DNA of 64,000 bases from BS150m-G50 sp964517435 (GTDB lineage Bacteria > CAIWAD01 > BS150m-G50). A program made the translations under genes and the position numbers. Of the stretch, positions 26,637 to 36,180 are shown in pieces (the first letter of the stretch is position 1; each line of letters opens with the position of its first letter). Location of the stretch: the NCBI GenBank assembly GCA_964517435.1, contig CAZFEC010000007.1:1-64000 (forward strand), written 5' to 3'. The notes under the pieces are model-generated. The model worked only from the letters and a program-made list of their open reading frames with translations. It had not been told where the DNA came from and made no database searches.

Positions 26637-27767
26637 ATGAGTGATAAAAAAGCTGATCTGGCCGGACCGGGAATCGGCACCTATGAACAGGTTGAGCAGG
26701 TTCTGCCCAACGATTATGAAAATCTGCTGACGCCGAAAGAGACTCAGATGGCCATCACTTTGGTCAAGAACACCATCGAGGAAGGGCTCTGCCGGGAACT
26801 TAACCTGATCCGGGTTCAGGTTCCGCTGATCGTCGACGTCAACAGCGGTGTCAACGATTACCTGGACCGCGACGGTTCTCGCACACCGATCCAGTTCCAT
26901 ATATCCAATGATTACGAGAAGAACCCGATCGACGCCCAGGTCGTTCAGGCCGCTACCAAGTGGAAGCGGGTCGCGCTCCAGCAGTTCGGGATGAAGCCGG
27001 GTGAAGGCCTCTACACCGACATGCACGCCGTCCGTAAGGACTACTTCCTGGATCACGATCACAGCGCCTACGTCGACCAGTGGGATTGGGAGATGGTGAT
27101 CGAGGATAAGGATCGCAATCTTGACTACATGACGGACGCCATCAGAAAGATCTGGAAAGTGCTGCGGGAGGCGGAGCAGAAGGTACAGGAAGAGTTCCCG
27201 CAGCTGAAGAACAGCAAGTATCCGAACATGCCGGAGGAGTTGACTTTCCTGCACGCGGAAGAGATTCTCGACATGTTTCCCGACCTGCCGCGTAAGGAGC
27301 GGGAAACCGCCATCCTGCAGAAGTTCCCCGCCGTCTTCATCTACGGTATCGGCTGGACTCTCAAGGACGGCTATCCGCACGAGATGCGCGCCGCCGATTA
27401 CGACGACTGGGTAACCGAGACGATATCCGCCAAGGGCGAGCCGATGCACGGCCTCAACGGCGATATTCTGGTCTGGAACCGTGTCACCCAGCGCCGTCAC
27501 GAGCTGACTTCCATGGGTATCCGCGTGAATCCGGAGACGCTGAAAATGCAGCTCAAGATGACCGGGCAGGAAGACTTCATGCAGCTGCCCTATCACCAGG
27601 CTATTCTCAATGGTAAGATTCCGCTCAGCTTCGGCGGCGGTATCGGCCAGTCCCGCACCTACATGTACATCCTGAAGAAAGCCCACCTGGGCGAGGTCAG
27701 CGTCACCGTCTGGCCGCAGGTACTCAAAGACATGTGCGCCAAGCGTAACATCAACGTGCTGGAATAG
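26637..27767 (+). CDS. asnA: aspartate-ammonia ligase (asparagine synthetase A)
   Basis: 376 residues. ATP-dependent amidation of aspartate by ammonia; class-II aminoacyl-tRNA-synthetase fold. Motifs: VPLIVDVNSGVNDYLDRDG, GEGLYTDMHAVRKDY, YVDQWDWEMVI, and the C-terminal FGGGIGQSRTYMYILKKAH. Longer than E. coli AsnA (330) mainly through an insert around residues 175-235 (REAEQKVQEEFPQLKNSKYP region), as seen in FCB-type sequences. ATG preceded by GGAGCA. It has its own promoter and contains no octamer. Confidence 0.95.
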   Translation: MSDKKADLAGPGIGTYEQVEQVLPNDYENLLTPKETQMAITLVKNTIEEGLCRELNLIRVQVPLIVDVNSGVNDYLDRDGSRTPIQFHISNDYEKNPIDAQVVQAATKWKRVALQQFGMKPGEGLYTDMHAVRKDYFLDHDHSAYVDQWDWEMVIEDKDRNLDYMTDAIRKIWKVLREAEQKVQEEFPQLKNSKYPNMPEELTFLHAEEILDMFPDLPRKERETAILQKFPAVFIYGIGWTLKDGYPHEMRAADYDDWVTETISAKGEPMHGLNGDILVWNRVTQRRHELTSMGIRVNPETLKMQLKMTGQEDFMQLPYHQAILNGKIPLSFGGGIGQSRTYMYILKKAHLGEVSVTVWPQVLKDMCAKRNINVLE

Positions 27768-27891
27768 CGCTGTTGTCGAGAAACCAAGCTGGGGCGGACT
27801 TATGCAACTCCCAATGCATGAGTTCGCCCTGTTTACGTCGGGGAGGGGGATACGCCTTCCGTGCGCAACAAACCAGGCAGGAGTGAACAGG

Positions 27892-29139
27892 ATGCAACCG
27901 GTCAGATTGATTGTCATCGGAGCCGGCAGCAGAGGCAACGCCTACTCGGACTGGGCGCTGCGGAACCCGTCACGAGCGCGGGTGGTCGCGGTCGCTGAAC
28001 CCCGCTCTATCTGGCGCGAACGCTTTGCCGCACGACACTCGCTTCCGCCGGCGGCATGCCATGCTGATTGGCGCGATATCCCGTCGAGTGAACCGGCTGC
28101 TGATGCGGTTCTGCTCACCACCCCTGACGCATTGCATGTGGATCCGGCGGTGGCGCTGGCGGCCCGGGGCTATCATCTCCTGCTGGAAAAACCGATGGCG
28201 ACCACTGCGGAGGATTGCCGGCGCATAGTGGAGGCTGTGGAACAGGCCGGGATCATTTGCGCGGTGTGTCACGTTTTGCGCTACACCGCCTATACCAGGC
28301 GTTTAAAAAGCCTGCTCGATGAGGGAGTCGTCGGGGATATCGTCAGTCTCAGGCATCTCGAACCGGTCGGATACTGGCATCAGGCGCATTCTTTCGTGCG
28401 GGGCAACTGGCGGAATGAAGCCGAATCCGCTTTCATGCTCCTGGCGAAATCGTGCCACGACCTGGACTGGCTGCGGCATATCGTCGGCTCGCCCTGCCGC
28501 AGTGTATCCTCGTTCGGCAACCTCAAGCACTTCACCCCGGCCAACCGGCCGGCCGGAGCCGCCGACCGCTGTCTCGACTGCGAGCTGGCGGACAGTTGTC
28601 CCTACGCGGCTCAGAAGATCTACGGCCAGCGGCTTGAGCAGGGTCACCAAGGTTGGCCGCTGGACGTGCTGATGACGCAGGTTACGCCCGACAATTTGGA
28701 GCAGACCCTGCGCGAGGGCCCTTACGGTCACTGTGTGTACAACTGTGACAACGATGTCGTCGATCACCAGGTTGTCAACCTCGAGTATGCCAACGGTACC
28801 ACCGCAGCGTTTACCATGACCGCCTTCAATCGCGCCCGCGCCCGTCAGACCGATATCTTCGGCACCCGCGGTGAAATCAACGGTGACGGGCGTTACCTGC
28901 GTCTGTTTGATTTTCTGACCGACAGGACCACCGAGATCGACACCGCTGATGAACAGACGGCGGTGAGCGGCCATGGCGGCGGGGACTGGGAGCTGATGAC
29001 CGCTTTTATCGACGCTGTATCACATAAAGATCCCGGCCGGGTGCCCACCGGTCCCCGCGAGAGTCTGGAGACGCACCTGACCATCTTCGCGGCTGAACGG
29101 TCGCGCCTGGAAAAGCGGACCATCCATTTGCCGGAATGA
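27892..29139 (+). CDS. Gfo/Idh/MocA-family oxidoreductase with Cys motif
   Basis: 415 residues from the ATG with AGGAG 8 bp upstream; upstream in-frame codons are AT-poor leader sequence. NAD-binding motif VIGAGSRGNAYSDWAL near residues 8-23, LLEKPMATTAED near 97-108 and the His-containing KSCHDLDWLRHI near 185. A C-x2-C-x5-C insert (CLDCELADSCPYAAQKIY, from about 224) marks a subfamily whose members act on sugars or glycosides; the cysteines may bind metal. It precedes the sugar-kinase gene and probably belongs to the same carbohydrate cluster, with 71 bp between. Confidence 0.82.
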   Translation: MQPVRLIVIGAGSRGNAYSDWALRNPSRARVVAVAEPRSIWRERFAARHSLPPAACHADWRDIPSSEPAADAVLLTTPDALHVDPAVALAARGYHLLLEKPMATTAEDCRRIVEAVEQAGIICAVCHVLRYTAYTRRLKSLLDEGVVGDIVSLRHLEPVGYWHQAHSFVRGNWRNEAESAFMLLAKSCHDLDWLRHIVGSPCRSVSSFGNLKHFTPANRPAGAADRCLDCELADSCPYAAQKIYGQRLEQGHQGWPLDVLMTQVTPDNLEQTLREGPYGHCVYNCDNDVVDHQVVNLEYANGTTAAFTMTAFNRARARQTDIFGTRGEINGDGRYLRLFDFLTDRTTEIDTADEQTAVSGHGGGDWELMTAFIDAVSHKDPGRVPTGPRESLETHLTIFAAERSRLEKRTIHLPE

Positions 29140-29210
29140 CTTTTTACTGCTTCTCGTGACCTGTCTGTCTATTTTGGCCAGGACTGTCAATCCAGCGCGA
29201 GCGTATCATA

Positions 29211-30290
29211 ATGGCTGAACTGCGGGTTTCCGCGCCTGGTCGAGTCTGTCTTTTCGGTGAACACCAGGACTATCTCAACCTGCCCGTGATCGCCGCCGCC
29301 ATCTCCCGGCGTATCACGATCTCCGGGCGGACGCTTTCGCAACCTGTCGCCAGAATCGAGCTGCCGGACTGCAACGGTTCCGATGTCTTTCCCGTCGACG
29401 AGATCCCGGTCGTGCGTTCTGAACGCGATTACCTGCGCAGCGCGGTGAAGGTGATGCTCGATGCGGGCTACAGTTTTCGGCAGGGGTGTGAGTGTACCAT
29501 TCAGGGCACTATCCCGCTTAACGCCGGCTTGTCCAGTTCCTCCGCCCTGGTGGTAGCGTGGATTGCCTGCCTGCACAGCATCGCCGGTGATACAGGCTCG
29601 CTTCCCCCAGAGGAGGTTGCGCGACTGGCCCACAGAGCGGAGGTGCTGGAATTCGGGGAACCGGGCGGATCCATGGATCACTACGCTTCCGCCTGCGGCG
29701 ACGTGATACACCTGGCGTTCGATGATCAACCCGCCGTAACCGCCCTGCCACCCTTGCCGGGCGAGTTCATCATCGGCGATACCGGTGAAAGCAAGGATAC
29801 CCGTGCCGTGCTGGCCAGGTCCAAAGTCCCGGTATTGAAGGCCGCAGCCGCGGCCGCACAACGCGATCCGCATTTCTCACTCGCTACCGCCGATCAGTCA
29901 TGGTTGGTTGATCTGCGACCCCACCTCGCCGAGCGCGACTGGCACCTCCTGGAGCAGACGCTCCGCAATCGTGATTTCACCAGCGCCGCTCTGGACCTGC
30001 TTCAGACCACACCGCTGGACAAGACCCGCCTTGGTGAATTGCTCAACGCGCAACATGCGATCCTGCGTGATACGCTGGGAGTATCGACACCGCGCCTGGA
30101 GCGCTTCATCACAGCCGCGTTGTCAGCAGGAGCGGCGGGAGCGAAGCTGGTCGGTTCCGGCGGGGGAGGTTGCATGGTCGCCTGGGCGCCGGAAAACGGC
30201 GGACGGGTTCTGGAAGCCATGTCGCGGATCGGCACAGCCTTTCTTGTCCGCATTGACCGCGGCGTAAGTGACACAAACGGAGACGCTTGA
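29211..30290 (+). CDS. galactokinase-like GHMP kinase
   Basis: 359 residues. Phosphorylates a sugar at C1 using ATP. GHMP signatures: APGRVCLFGEHQDYLNLPVI near 8-27 (sugar binding), the P-loop-like IPLNAGLSSSSALVVAW near 101-117, and the C-terminal GAKLVGSGGGGCMVAW near 300-315. FGEHQDY matches the galactokinase/arabinose-kinase GEHTDY motif. Followed by a nucleotidyltransferase and an alpha-galactosidase-like enzyme, so galactose is the best guess, but related sugars are possible. Contains two octamers 116 bp apart. Confidence 0.83.
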   Translation: MAELRVSAPGRVCLFGEHQDYLNLPVIAAAISRRITISGRTLSQPVARIELPDCNGSDVFPVDEIPVVRSERDYLRSAVKVMLDAGYSFRQGCECTIQGTIPLNAGLSSSSALVVAWIACLHSIAGDTGSLPPEEVARLAHRAEVLEFGEPGGSMDHYASACGDVIHLAFDDQPAVTALPPLPGEFIIGDTGESKDTRAVLARSKVPVLKAAAAAAQRDPHFSLATADQSWLVDLRPHLAERDWHLLEQTLRNRDFTSAALDLLQTTPLDKTRLGELLNAQHAILRDTLGVSTPRLERFITAALSAGAAGAKLVGSGGGGCMVAWAPENGGRVLEAMSRIGTAFLVRIDRGVSDTNGDA

Positions 30291-31146
30291 TTTGAAGGAT
30301 CCCTACCTCATCATACTGGCCGCCGGCGCCTCCACCCGTATGAAACTCTCGGGGGCGGACGCTGTCGCTTCCCCGGATCAAGTTCAAGATGCGGATCGTG
30401 TACAAAAGGGCATGATTCGCCTCGGAGGAGGAAGGCCCCTGCTGGACTACCTGCTGCTTAACGCTCAAGCAGCCGGCTACCGGGAGGTGCTCCTGGTCAT
30501 CGGTGCGGACGGCCAGGCGGTGCGTGATCGTTATACCGGTCATCCCGAGCTGGGCGGTCTGACCGTCCGGTTTGCCGAGCAGACGATCCCGTCCGGCCGC
30601 AGTAAACCGGCGGGAACCGCCGACGCGCTGTGGCAGGGGGTGCAGAGCCGTCCGGAATGGGCGGACAGCCGGATCACCGTATGCAACAGCGACAATCTCT
30701 ACTCGGTCAACGCGCTGCGCCTGCTGCTGTGCAGCGAGCAGGACAACGCCCTGATCGGTTACGACAGTTCCGCCCTGGGCGCATCCCGCCGGCGTATTGC
30801 TCAATTCGCCGTTCTGCAATGTGATACAAACGGATCGCTGCTGGCCATACACGAAAAGCCGGACCGGGAGACCTACGCCGCGGCGCAGGATGTTCGGGGA
30901 CGCGTGCTCGTCAGCATGAATATCTTTCGTCTTTCCGTGCGACAGGTCGCTCCTTTCCTCGAGTCGGTCCCACCCCATCCCCAGCGAGGCGAGAAAGAAC
31001 TCTCCACCGCCGTACACCTGATGGTCCAGGCTCAGCCGGGATCGCTGCAGGTGATACCGCTGGCCGAAATAGTACCGGACCTCACCAGCAAAGCGGATAT
31101 ACCGCTGGTGCAGGCCTGGTTGAAGCGCGAATATCCGGAACCTTGA
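30268..31146 (+). CDS. sugar-1-phosphate nucleotidyltransferase
   Basis: About 292 residues. Condenses an NTP with sugar-1-phosphate to make a nucleotide sugar. The signature LAAGASTRM opens the nucleotide-binding domain, with GRPLLDYLLLNAQAAGYREV, GTADALWQG and VCNSDNLYSV following; DNLY carries the metal-binding Asp. Start ambiguous: GTG at 30268 overlaps the kinase by 23 bp, whereas TTG at 30292 has GGAG 9 bp upstream and directly follows the kinase stop. Coupling to the kinase suggests a salvage route from free sugar to nucleotide sugar without a GalT uridylyltransferase. Confidence 0.82.
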   Translation: MTQTETLDLKDPYLIILAAGASTRMKLSGADAVASPDQVQDADRVQKGMIRLGGGRPLLDYLLLNAQAAGYREVLLVIGADGQAVRDRYTGHPELGGLTVRFAEQTIPSGRSKPAGTADALWQGVQSRPEWADSRITVCNSDNLYSVNALRLLLCSEQDNALIGYDSSALGASRRRIAQFAVLQCDTNGSLLAIHEKPDRETYAAAQDVRGRVLVSMNIFRLSVRQVAPFLESVPPHPQRGEKELSTAVHLMVQAQPGSLQVIPLAEIVPDLTSKADIPLVQAWLKREYPEP

Positions 31147-31178
31147 AATCATACAATCATACCAACCGGGGAGGAGAT

Positions 31179-33848
31179 ATGAGTTACCGTGGAGCCAGGC
31201 TGCAGGCTGTCTCGTTGTTGTTGGCCTGCTGTCTTGGCGGCGTCTGCGCGGCGGAATCGATAACCTTGAGTAACGACAAACTCGCCTGCGAGATCAGCCT
31301 GATTGAGGATCAGCTCAGCAGTGAAACGCTGCGTCCACTGGAGCAGCGGGCTGACGCCGTTCAGACGGACGGCGGCTTCTCCATCGACCTTATGTGGACC
31401 GGCTGGCGCGCACCAGGCAGACAGAACAACGCAGACAACCCGGTTCTGTTCACCAGTCAGGATTTCCGTTACACACACAGCACGCGCCGGCAGCTGTCGC
31501 AGGACGAGGAAGAGGTTTCGCTGTACCTGGATGGCATCAATTCCACCCTCGAGTTGCGCATCGACTACAGACTTGCGGACGGGGACTTCTGGCTGCGGCG
31601 GCGTATTGCCCTGCGTGATACAACCTGGGGTGAGCATTTCCTGCGGACGCTGTCCTCGCGCAGTGGTGAGATCAGCGGCTTCGGTTCGATTGTAAAGCCG
31701 GGCGGCTTCGGGCAGCCGGTAGTGCTGGCAAACGATCGCCGGGGAGTTTTCCTGGGCTTGGAAGATCCCGCTTCGCGGAACAACGCCGCTGCCGGCGCTG
31801 ATTGTATCACAATCGAGTGCGGTCGCGAAATCGGCGAGCGGGTGGACGGAGAATGGTTCGTGGATGAATGGACGGTACTGGCACTCGCGCCCGACCTGCG
31901 CCTGCAACACTGGTTCAATCGCTATCTGTGCGACATCCGCGTAACACCTCTGCGGTCGTATACGCTCTATAATTCCTGGTACGATCTGCGTTCGGAAGCG
32001 ATCGCGGACGATCCGCTGACCGTCATGAACGAAGAGAACACGCTGCGCGTCATCGGCAAGCTGCGGCGGCACATGATAGACGGTCAGGGGATCAAGCTGG
32101 ATGCGTTTGTGCTGGACGACGGCTGGGACATCTACGCCAGCGATTGGGTGCTGCGGCGGGAGGAGTTTCCGCGGGGATTGCTGCCGATCAGTGAGGCGCT
32201 GCGGGAGACCGGCACCCGCCTGGGTATCTGGTTCAGCCCTATCGGCGGTTATTCCTGCCGCGATCAACGGATCAACTGGATGCGCGAACATGGCTATGAA
32301 ACCATCGGCTCACAACTCTGCCTGGCGGGAGATCGCTACCACCGCCTCTTCAAGCAAAGAGTCACGGACATGGTCGCCGCGAGTGGCGTGGGATTCTTCA
32401 AATGGGACGGTATTCAGTTTTCCTGCAGCAAACCTGATCACGGCCATCCGGTCGGACTCTATTCCCGCCGGGCGGTGCTCGACGCCGTCAAGGACTTGTG
32501 TCACGCCGTACGACGGGAAGACCCGGAGGTGTTTCTCAACATCACTTCCGGTACCTGGCTGAGCCCCTGGTGGGTCAAGTACGCCAACCAGATCTGGATG
32601 GACGGCTACGATTTCGGCTGGGCGGATGTTCCCTCGCTCAGCCAGCGCGACGGCGCCATCACTTATCGCGACATGACGCTCTACGAGGATTTCCACACCA
32701 AGAATCTCTGGTTTCCGATCGCGAACCTGATGACGCACGGCATCATCAAGGGGCACCTGCAGTACCTCGGCGGCAGTGACGAACCGCTGGACAAGTTCAC
32801 CGATAACGCGCTGCTCTACTTTGCCCGCGGCGTGTCCATGTGGGAGCTGTACATCTCGCCGGACATTCTCACCGACGGGGAATGGCGCGCCATCAGTAGT
32901 TCCATTCACTGGGCGCAGGATCGTTTCGAGGTGCTGGATGAAACCTTCATGATCGGCGGCGACCCGGGCGAACGGCAATCGTATGGTTATGCCCACTGCG
33001 ACGGGAACCGCGCGATCATTGCGCTTCGCAATCCCTATGTTGAGTCCACCGAGATCAATCTGAAACTGCTGCCGGAGTGGGGATTGAATCCCGCCGCGGC
33101 GGGACTGGTCGTGGAGCGCACCTATCCCACACGCTGGATTGCACCGGAGGTCTACGACGCCAATGACGAGTTGATACTGCCACTGGCGGGTTACGAAACC
33201 GCCGTTTACGAACTCTACCCGCTGCAGGATGCCGCCGGACCGCTGGTGACTGATGTTGTCTTTACTCCCGGCAGCGAGGGCGGCGCGCTCACCGTTTATC
33301 CCCAGGAAACCGCACCGCGGCTATTGAAGCCGGATGGGGCGAGTGAACCGCTGGCGTTGGCATCGGATGCGCTCTACCGCGCCACAGAGGACCCCTTGCG
33401 GCTGGTCGATCTGGCTGTTGCCGCTGCCGCTGACAGCGCCGTGATCGCGGTGGAACTTCAGGTAGAGACGTCGCTGCATGATATGCAGCTGGCGTTGCTG
33501 CTGGAAACTGATGCGGACTTGAAACAAGCGCCGCCGTCCGTGCAATGTCTTCTCGACGACGCCGGTATCGAAGCCGCCGTGCAGGAGAGCGGCGGCTGGT
33601 GCTGGCACATTTTGAACCTGGCGAGCGGGCAGAGCAGCGCCCGTTTCACTTTGTCTCACGCCGGTGATACCCCCTGGCAGGGGCACGCCGCCCTCTGGGC
33701 GGTCGGACGCCGGCAGTTGTCGCCGGTCAGCGTCAATCTCGCGATACAGACCGGTGAACTCCGGGAACCATTACCGCCAGCGCCCTGGCCTCCCGGCCAG
33801 GTGCGGTTCAGTCGGCAGTTGCTGGATCGGCCGCTGGTACTGGAGTAA
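31179..33848 (+). CDS. secreted GH36-like alpha-galactosidase
   Basis: 889 residues from the ATG with GGGGAGGAG just upstream. Signal peptide ending near CAAES. The N-terminal beta-sandwich (about 30-250) is followed by a TIM barrel: TLYNSWYDLRSEA, DAFVLDDGWDIY, GTRLGIWFSPIGGYS, and the nucleophile Asp410 in FFKWDGIQF (KWD of GH36/GH27). A later GYDFGWADVPSLSQRDGA segment may supply the acid/base. Probably removes terminal alpha-galactosyl units in the periplasm or outside. Lies between the sugar-activation genes and the symporter. Confidence 0.82.
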   Translation: MSYRGARLQAVSLLLACCLGGVCAAESITLSNDKLACEISLIEDQLSSETLRPLEQRADAVQTDGGFSIDLMWTGWRAPGRQNNADNPVLFTSQDFRYTHSTRRQLSQDEEEVSLYLDGINSTLELRIDYRLADGDFWLRRRIALRDTTWGEHFLRTLSSRSGEISGFGSIVKPGGFGQPVVLANDRRGVFLGLEDPASRNNAAAGADCITIECGREIGERVDGEWFVDEWTVLALAPDLRLQHWFNRYLCDIRVTPLRSYTLYNSWYDLRSEAIADDPLTVMNEENTLRVIGKLRRHMIDGQGIKLDAFVLDDGWDIYASDWVLRREEFPRGLLPISEALRETGTRLGIWFSPIGGYSCRDQRINWMREHGYETIGSQLCLAGDRYHRLFKQRVTDMVAASGVGFFKWDGIQFSCSKPDHGHPVGLYSRRAVLDAVKDLCHAVRREDPEVFLNITSGTWLSPWWVKYANQIWMDGYDFGWADVPSLSQRDGAITYRDMTLYEDFHTKNLWFPIANLMTHGIIKGHLQYLGGSDEPLDKFTDNALLYFARGVSMWELYISPDILTDGEWRAISSSIHWAQDRFEVLDETFMIGGDPGERQSYGYAHCDGNRAIIALRNPYVESTEINLKLLPEWGLNPAAAGLVVERTYPTRWIAPEVYDANDELILPLAGYETAVYELYPLQDAAGPLVTDVVFTPGSEGGALTVYPQETAPRLLKPDGASEPLALASDALYRATEDPLRLVDLAVAAAADSAVIAVELQVETSLHDMQLALLLETDADLKQAPPSVQCLLDDAGIEAAVQESGGWCWHILNLASGQSSARFTLSHAGDTPWQGHAALWAVGRRQLSPVSVNLAIQTGELREPLPPAPWPPGQVRFSRQLLDRPLVLE

Positions 33849-33887
33849 GCGCGATATCAACCAAACAGCAGCGGAAGGATGTATCAC

Positions 33888-35672
33888 ATGGTTCTAAGCG
33901 GGATCGACTGGTTGTTTATCGGCGTATTCTTCGCGGTCACCCTGGTTCTCGGTCTGGCCGTAACGCGCCGGGCGGGGAGCAGCGTGCCCGAGTTCTTTCT
34001 CTCCGGGCGCAACCTGCCCTGGTGGCTGTTGGGCGTTTCCATGGTGGCGACAACTTTCTCCGCCGATACGCCCAACCTGGTCACCGATATCGTACGCCAG
34101 AACGGTGTGGCGGGGAACTGGGTCTGGTGGGCGTTCCTGCTGACCGGTATGTTGACCGTCTTCATTTACGCGCGTCTCTGGCGCCGTTCCGGCGTCATAA
34201 CCGATCTCGAATTCTACGAACTCCGCTACAGCGGCCGGATGGCGGCTTTCCTGCGCGGATTCCGCGCCATCTATCTCGGCGTCTTCTTCAACATCCTGAT
34301 CATGGCGGCGGTCAGCCTGGCGATGATCAAGATCGCCGGGGTGCTGCTTAATCTCTCGCCCCTGCAGACGCTGCTGATCGCCGGCTTTGTCACGGTACTC
34401 TACAGCGCCGCCGGTGGCCTGCGCGCGGTTATCATCACCGATTTCCTGCAGTTCATCATCGCCATGATCGGAGCGATCGGCGCCGCCTACATCGCACTGG
34501 GGCTGCCGGAAGTCGGCGGTCTGAGCGGACTGCTGAGCCACGCCGCCGTCACACCCAAAACCGCGCTGCTGCCCGATTTCAACAACAGCGAAATGGTGAT
34601 CTCACTGCTGGTGATTCCCCTGGCGGTGCAGTGGTGGAGCGTCTGGTATCCCGGCTCCGAACCGGGCGGCGGCGGCTACATCGCGCAACGCATGCTTTCC
34701 GCCCGCAATGAAAGGGATGCGGTCCGCGCCACGCTCTTCTTCAACGCGGCCCACTATGCGTTGCGGCCCTGGCCTTGGATCATCGTCGCGCTTTGCTCGC
34801 TGATAGTCTTCCCCGATCTCGCCTCGCTGCAGCAGGCGTTTCCGCATATCGCACCCGGCATGGTCCGCCACGATCTCGCCTACCCCGCCATGTTGACTCT
34901 GCTGCCGGCGGGCTTGCTGGGGCTGGTCGCCGCATCTCTGATCGCCGCTTTCATGTCGACGATTTCGACGCATCTCAACTGGGGTTCCTCCTATCTCGTC
35001 AACGATTTCTACAAGCGCTTCATCAATCCCGGCGCCAGTGCCAGGCAACAGGTGCTGGTCGGTCGCCTGTCGACGGTCCTGTTGATGCTGCTGACCGCCA
35101 TGCTCGCCCTCATGCTTTCCAACGCCCTGCAGGCTTTCAACATCCTGCTGCAGATCGGTGCCGGCACCGGACTCCTGTTCATTCTCCGCTGGTTCTGGTG
35201 GCGCATCAATCCCTACAGCGAGATCACGGCCATGGTGGTTTCCTTTCTGGTGGCCTGTTACCTCCAGCTCGTGCACCAGCCGCTGCTTGGATTGCCGCTG
35301 CTTTCCGTCCACCTGCAACTCCTGCTGGGGGTCACCATCACCACCGTGGCCTGGATCACCGTGACTCTGCTCACCAAGCCGTCCGACGCCGACACGCTGC
35401 GCTCTTTCTGCCGGCTGGTGCGGCCGGGCGGTCCCGGTTGGCGCCGGGTTCGAGTGGAAGCCGATCTGGCGCGGGAGCCGATTCCCGCTTCCGGCTGGAG
35501 CATACCGGACGGCATCCTGGGGATGGTTTGCGGATGTCTGGCGATCTACAGCGCCCTGTTCGCCACCGGCTACTGGATCTACGGCAATACCGTTCCGGCG
35601 GTGTCACTGTCAGTGCTGTCGCTGTTGGGGCTGCTCGCGTTGACCCTGCTCTGGCGGCGCCAGCGCGTCTGA
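33888..35672 (+). CDS. SSS-family Na+/solute symporter
   Basis: 594 residues, about 13-14 transmembrane segments. Sodium-coupled uptake of sugar or a related solute. Family features: AVTLVLGLAVTRRAGSSVPEFFLSGRNLPWW at the N-terminus in pieces such as EFFLSGRNLPWWLLG, FSADTPNLVTDIVRQNG, and TLLPAGLLGLVAASLIAAFMST with the Na+-site Ser/Thr region. I prefer the ATG at 33888 because GGAAGG ends 9 bp before it; the ATG at 33879 touches the ribosome site. The octamer TGTATCAC (33880-33887) exactly fills the gap between ribosome site and start. Confidence 0.9.
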   Translation: MVLSGIDWLFIGVFFAVTLVLGLAVTRRAGSSVPEFFLSGRNLPWWLLGVSMVATTFSADTPNLVTDIVRQNGVAGNWVWWAFLLTGMLTVFIYARLWRRSGVITDLEFYELRYSGRMAAFLRGFRAIYLGVFFNILIMAAVSLAMIKIAGVLLNLSPLQTLLIAGFVTVLYSAAGGLRAVIITDFLQFIIAMIGAIGAAYIALGLPEVGGLSGLLSHAAVTPKTALLPDFNNSEMVISLLVIPLAVQWWSVWYPGSEPGGGGYIAQRMLSARNERDAVRATLFFNAAHYALRPWPWIIVALCSLIVFPDLASLQQAFPHIAPGMVRHDLAYPAMLTLLPAGLLGLVAASLIAAFMSTISTHLNWGSSYLVNDFYKRFINPGASARQQVLVGRLSTVLLMLLTAMLALMLSNALQAFNILLQIGAGTGLLFILRWFWWRINPYSEITAMVVSFLVACYLQLVHQPLLGLPLLSVHLQLLLGVTITTVAWITVTLLTKPSDADTLRSFCRLVRPGGPGWRRVRVEADLAREPIPASGWSIPDGILGMVCGCLAIYSALFATGYWIYGNTVPAVSLSVLSLLGLLALTLLWRRQRV

Positions 35673-35715
35673 GAGGGGATGTAAAGTGAATCTGTATCAC
35701 ATTTAGGGAGGTGAC

Positions 35716-36180
35716 ATGACTATGCGAAGTGTATCACGGACTACTCTGACGGCCCAACTGACGCTGCTCCTGCTGCTGGCCGGTTGCGTCGGTCATCCCG
35801 GTCAGGACGGCGAGGATGGTGAAGCCTGGATCGCCTACACCTGGGAGACGGGGCCCATCGAATTCTACAGCAACGATCCCGGTTTGCCGCCGGTGATCGT
35901 CAACGGCCAATACTACCACACTTCGCCAGGCACCTACTTCTTCAACTATCTCGATTGGCAGGGGACGACCTGGTCAGGGGAGTACACCATCTGGATCAAC
36001 CACGGTCAGGCCGGCGAGGCGGGCGGCTGGTTCCGGTCGGACGGCGAAGACGGCGCCGACGGTGTGGACACCTGTTTCGAACTGCTCTGCCTGGATACCG
36101 GACCACAGTATTCCGGCGGTGATTGCGAGGAGGAGACTTTCACCACCACCGGTGAAACGGCGAGGGTCATGCGGCCCTGA
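35716..36180 (+). CDS. small lipoprotein with collagen-like GxD stretch
   Basis: 154 residues. Lipobox LLLLLAGC with Cys about 24 predicts membrane lipidation; the mature start is GHPGQDGEDGE, a short collagen-like run, repeated later as DGEDGADG. Central part is Trp/Tyr-rich. No family recognised. Contains an octamer 14 bp after its ATG, and another octamer lies just upstream at 35693. Possibly an envelope partner of the symporter cluster. Confidence 0.65.
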   Translation: MTMRSVSRTTLTAQLTLLLLLAGCVGHPGQDGEDGEAWIAYTWETGPIEFYSNDPGLPPVIVNGQYYHTSPGTYFFNYLDWQGTTWSGEYTIWINHGQAGEAGGWFRSDGEDGADGVDTCFELLCLDTGPQYSGGDCEEETFTTTGETARVMRP

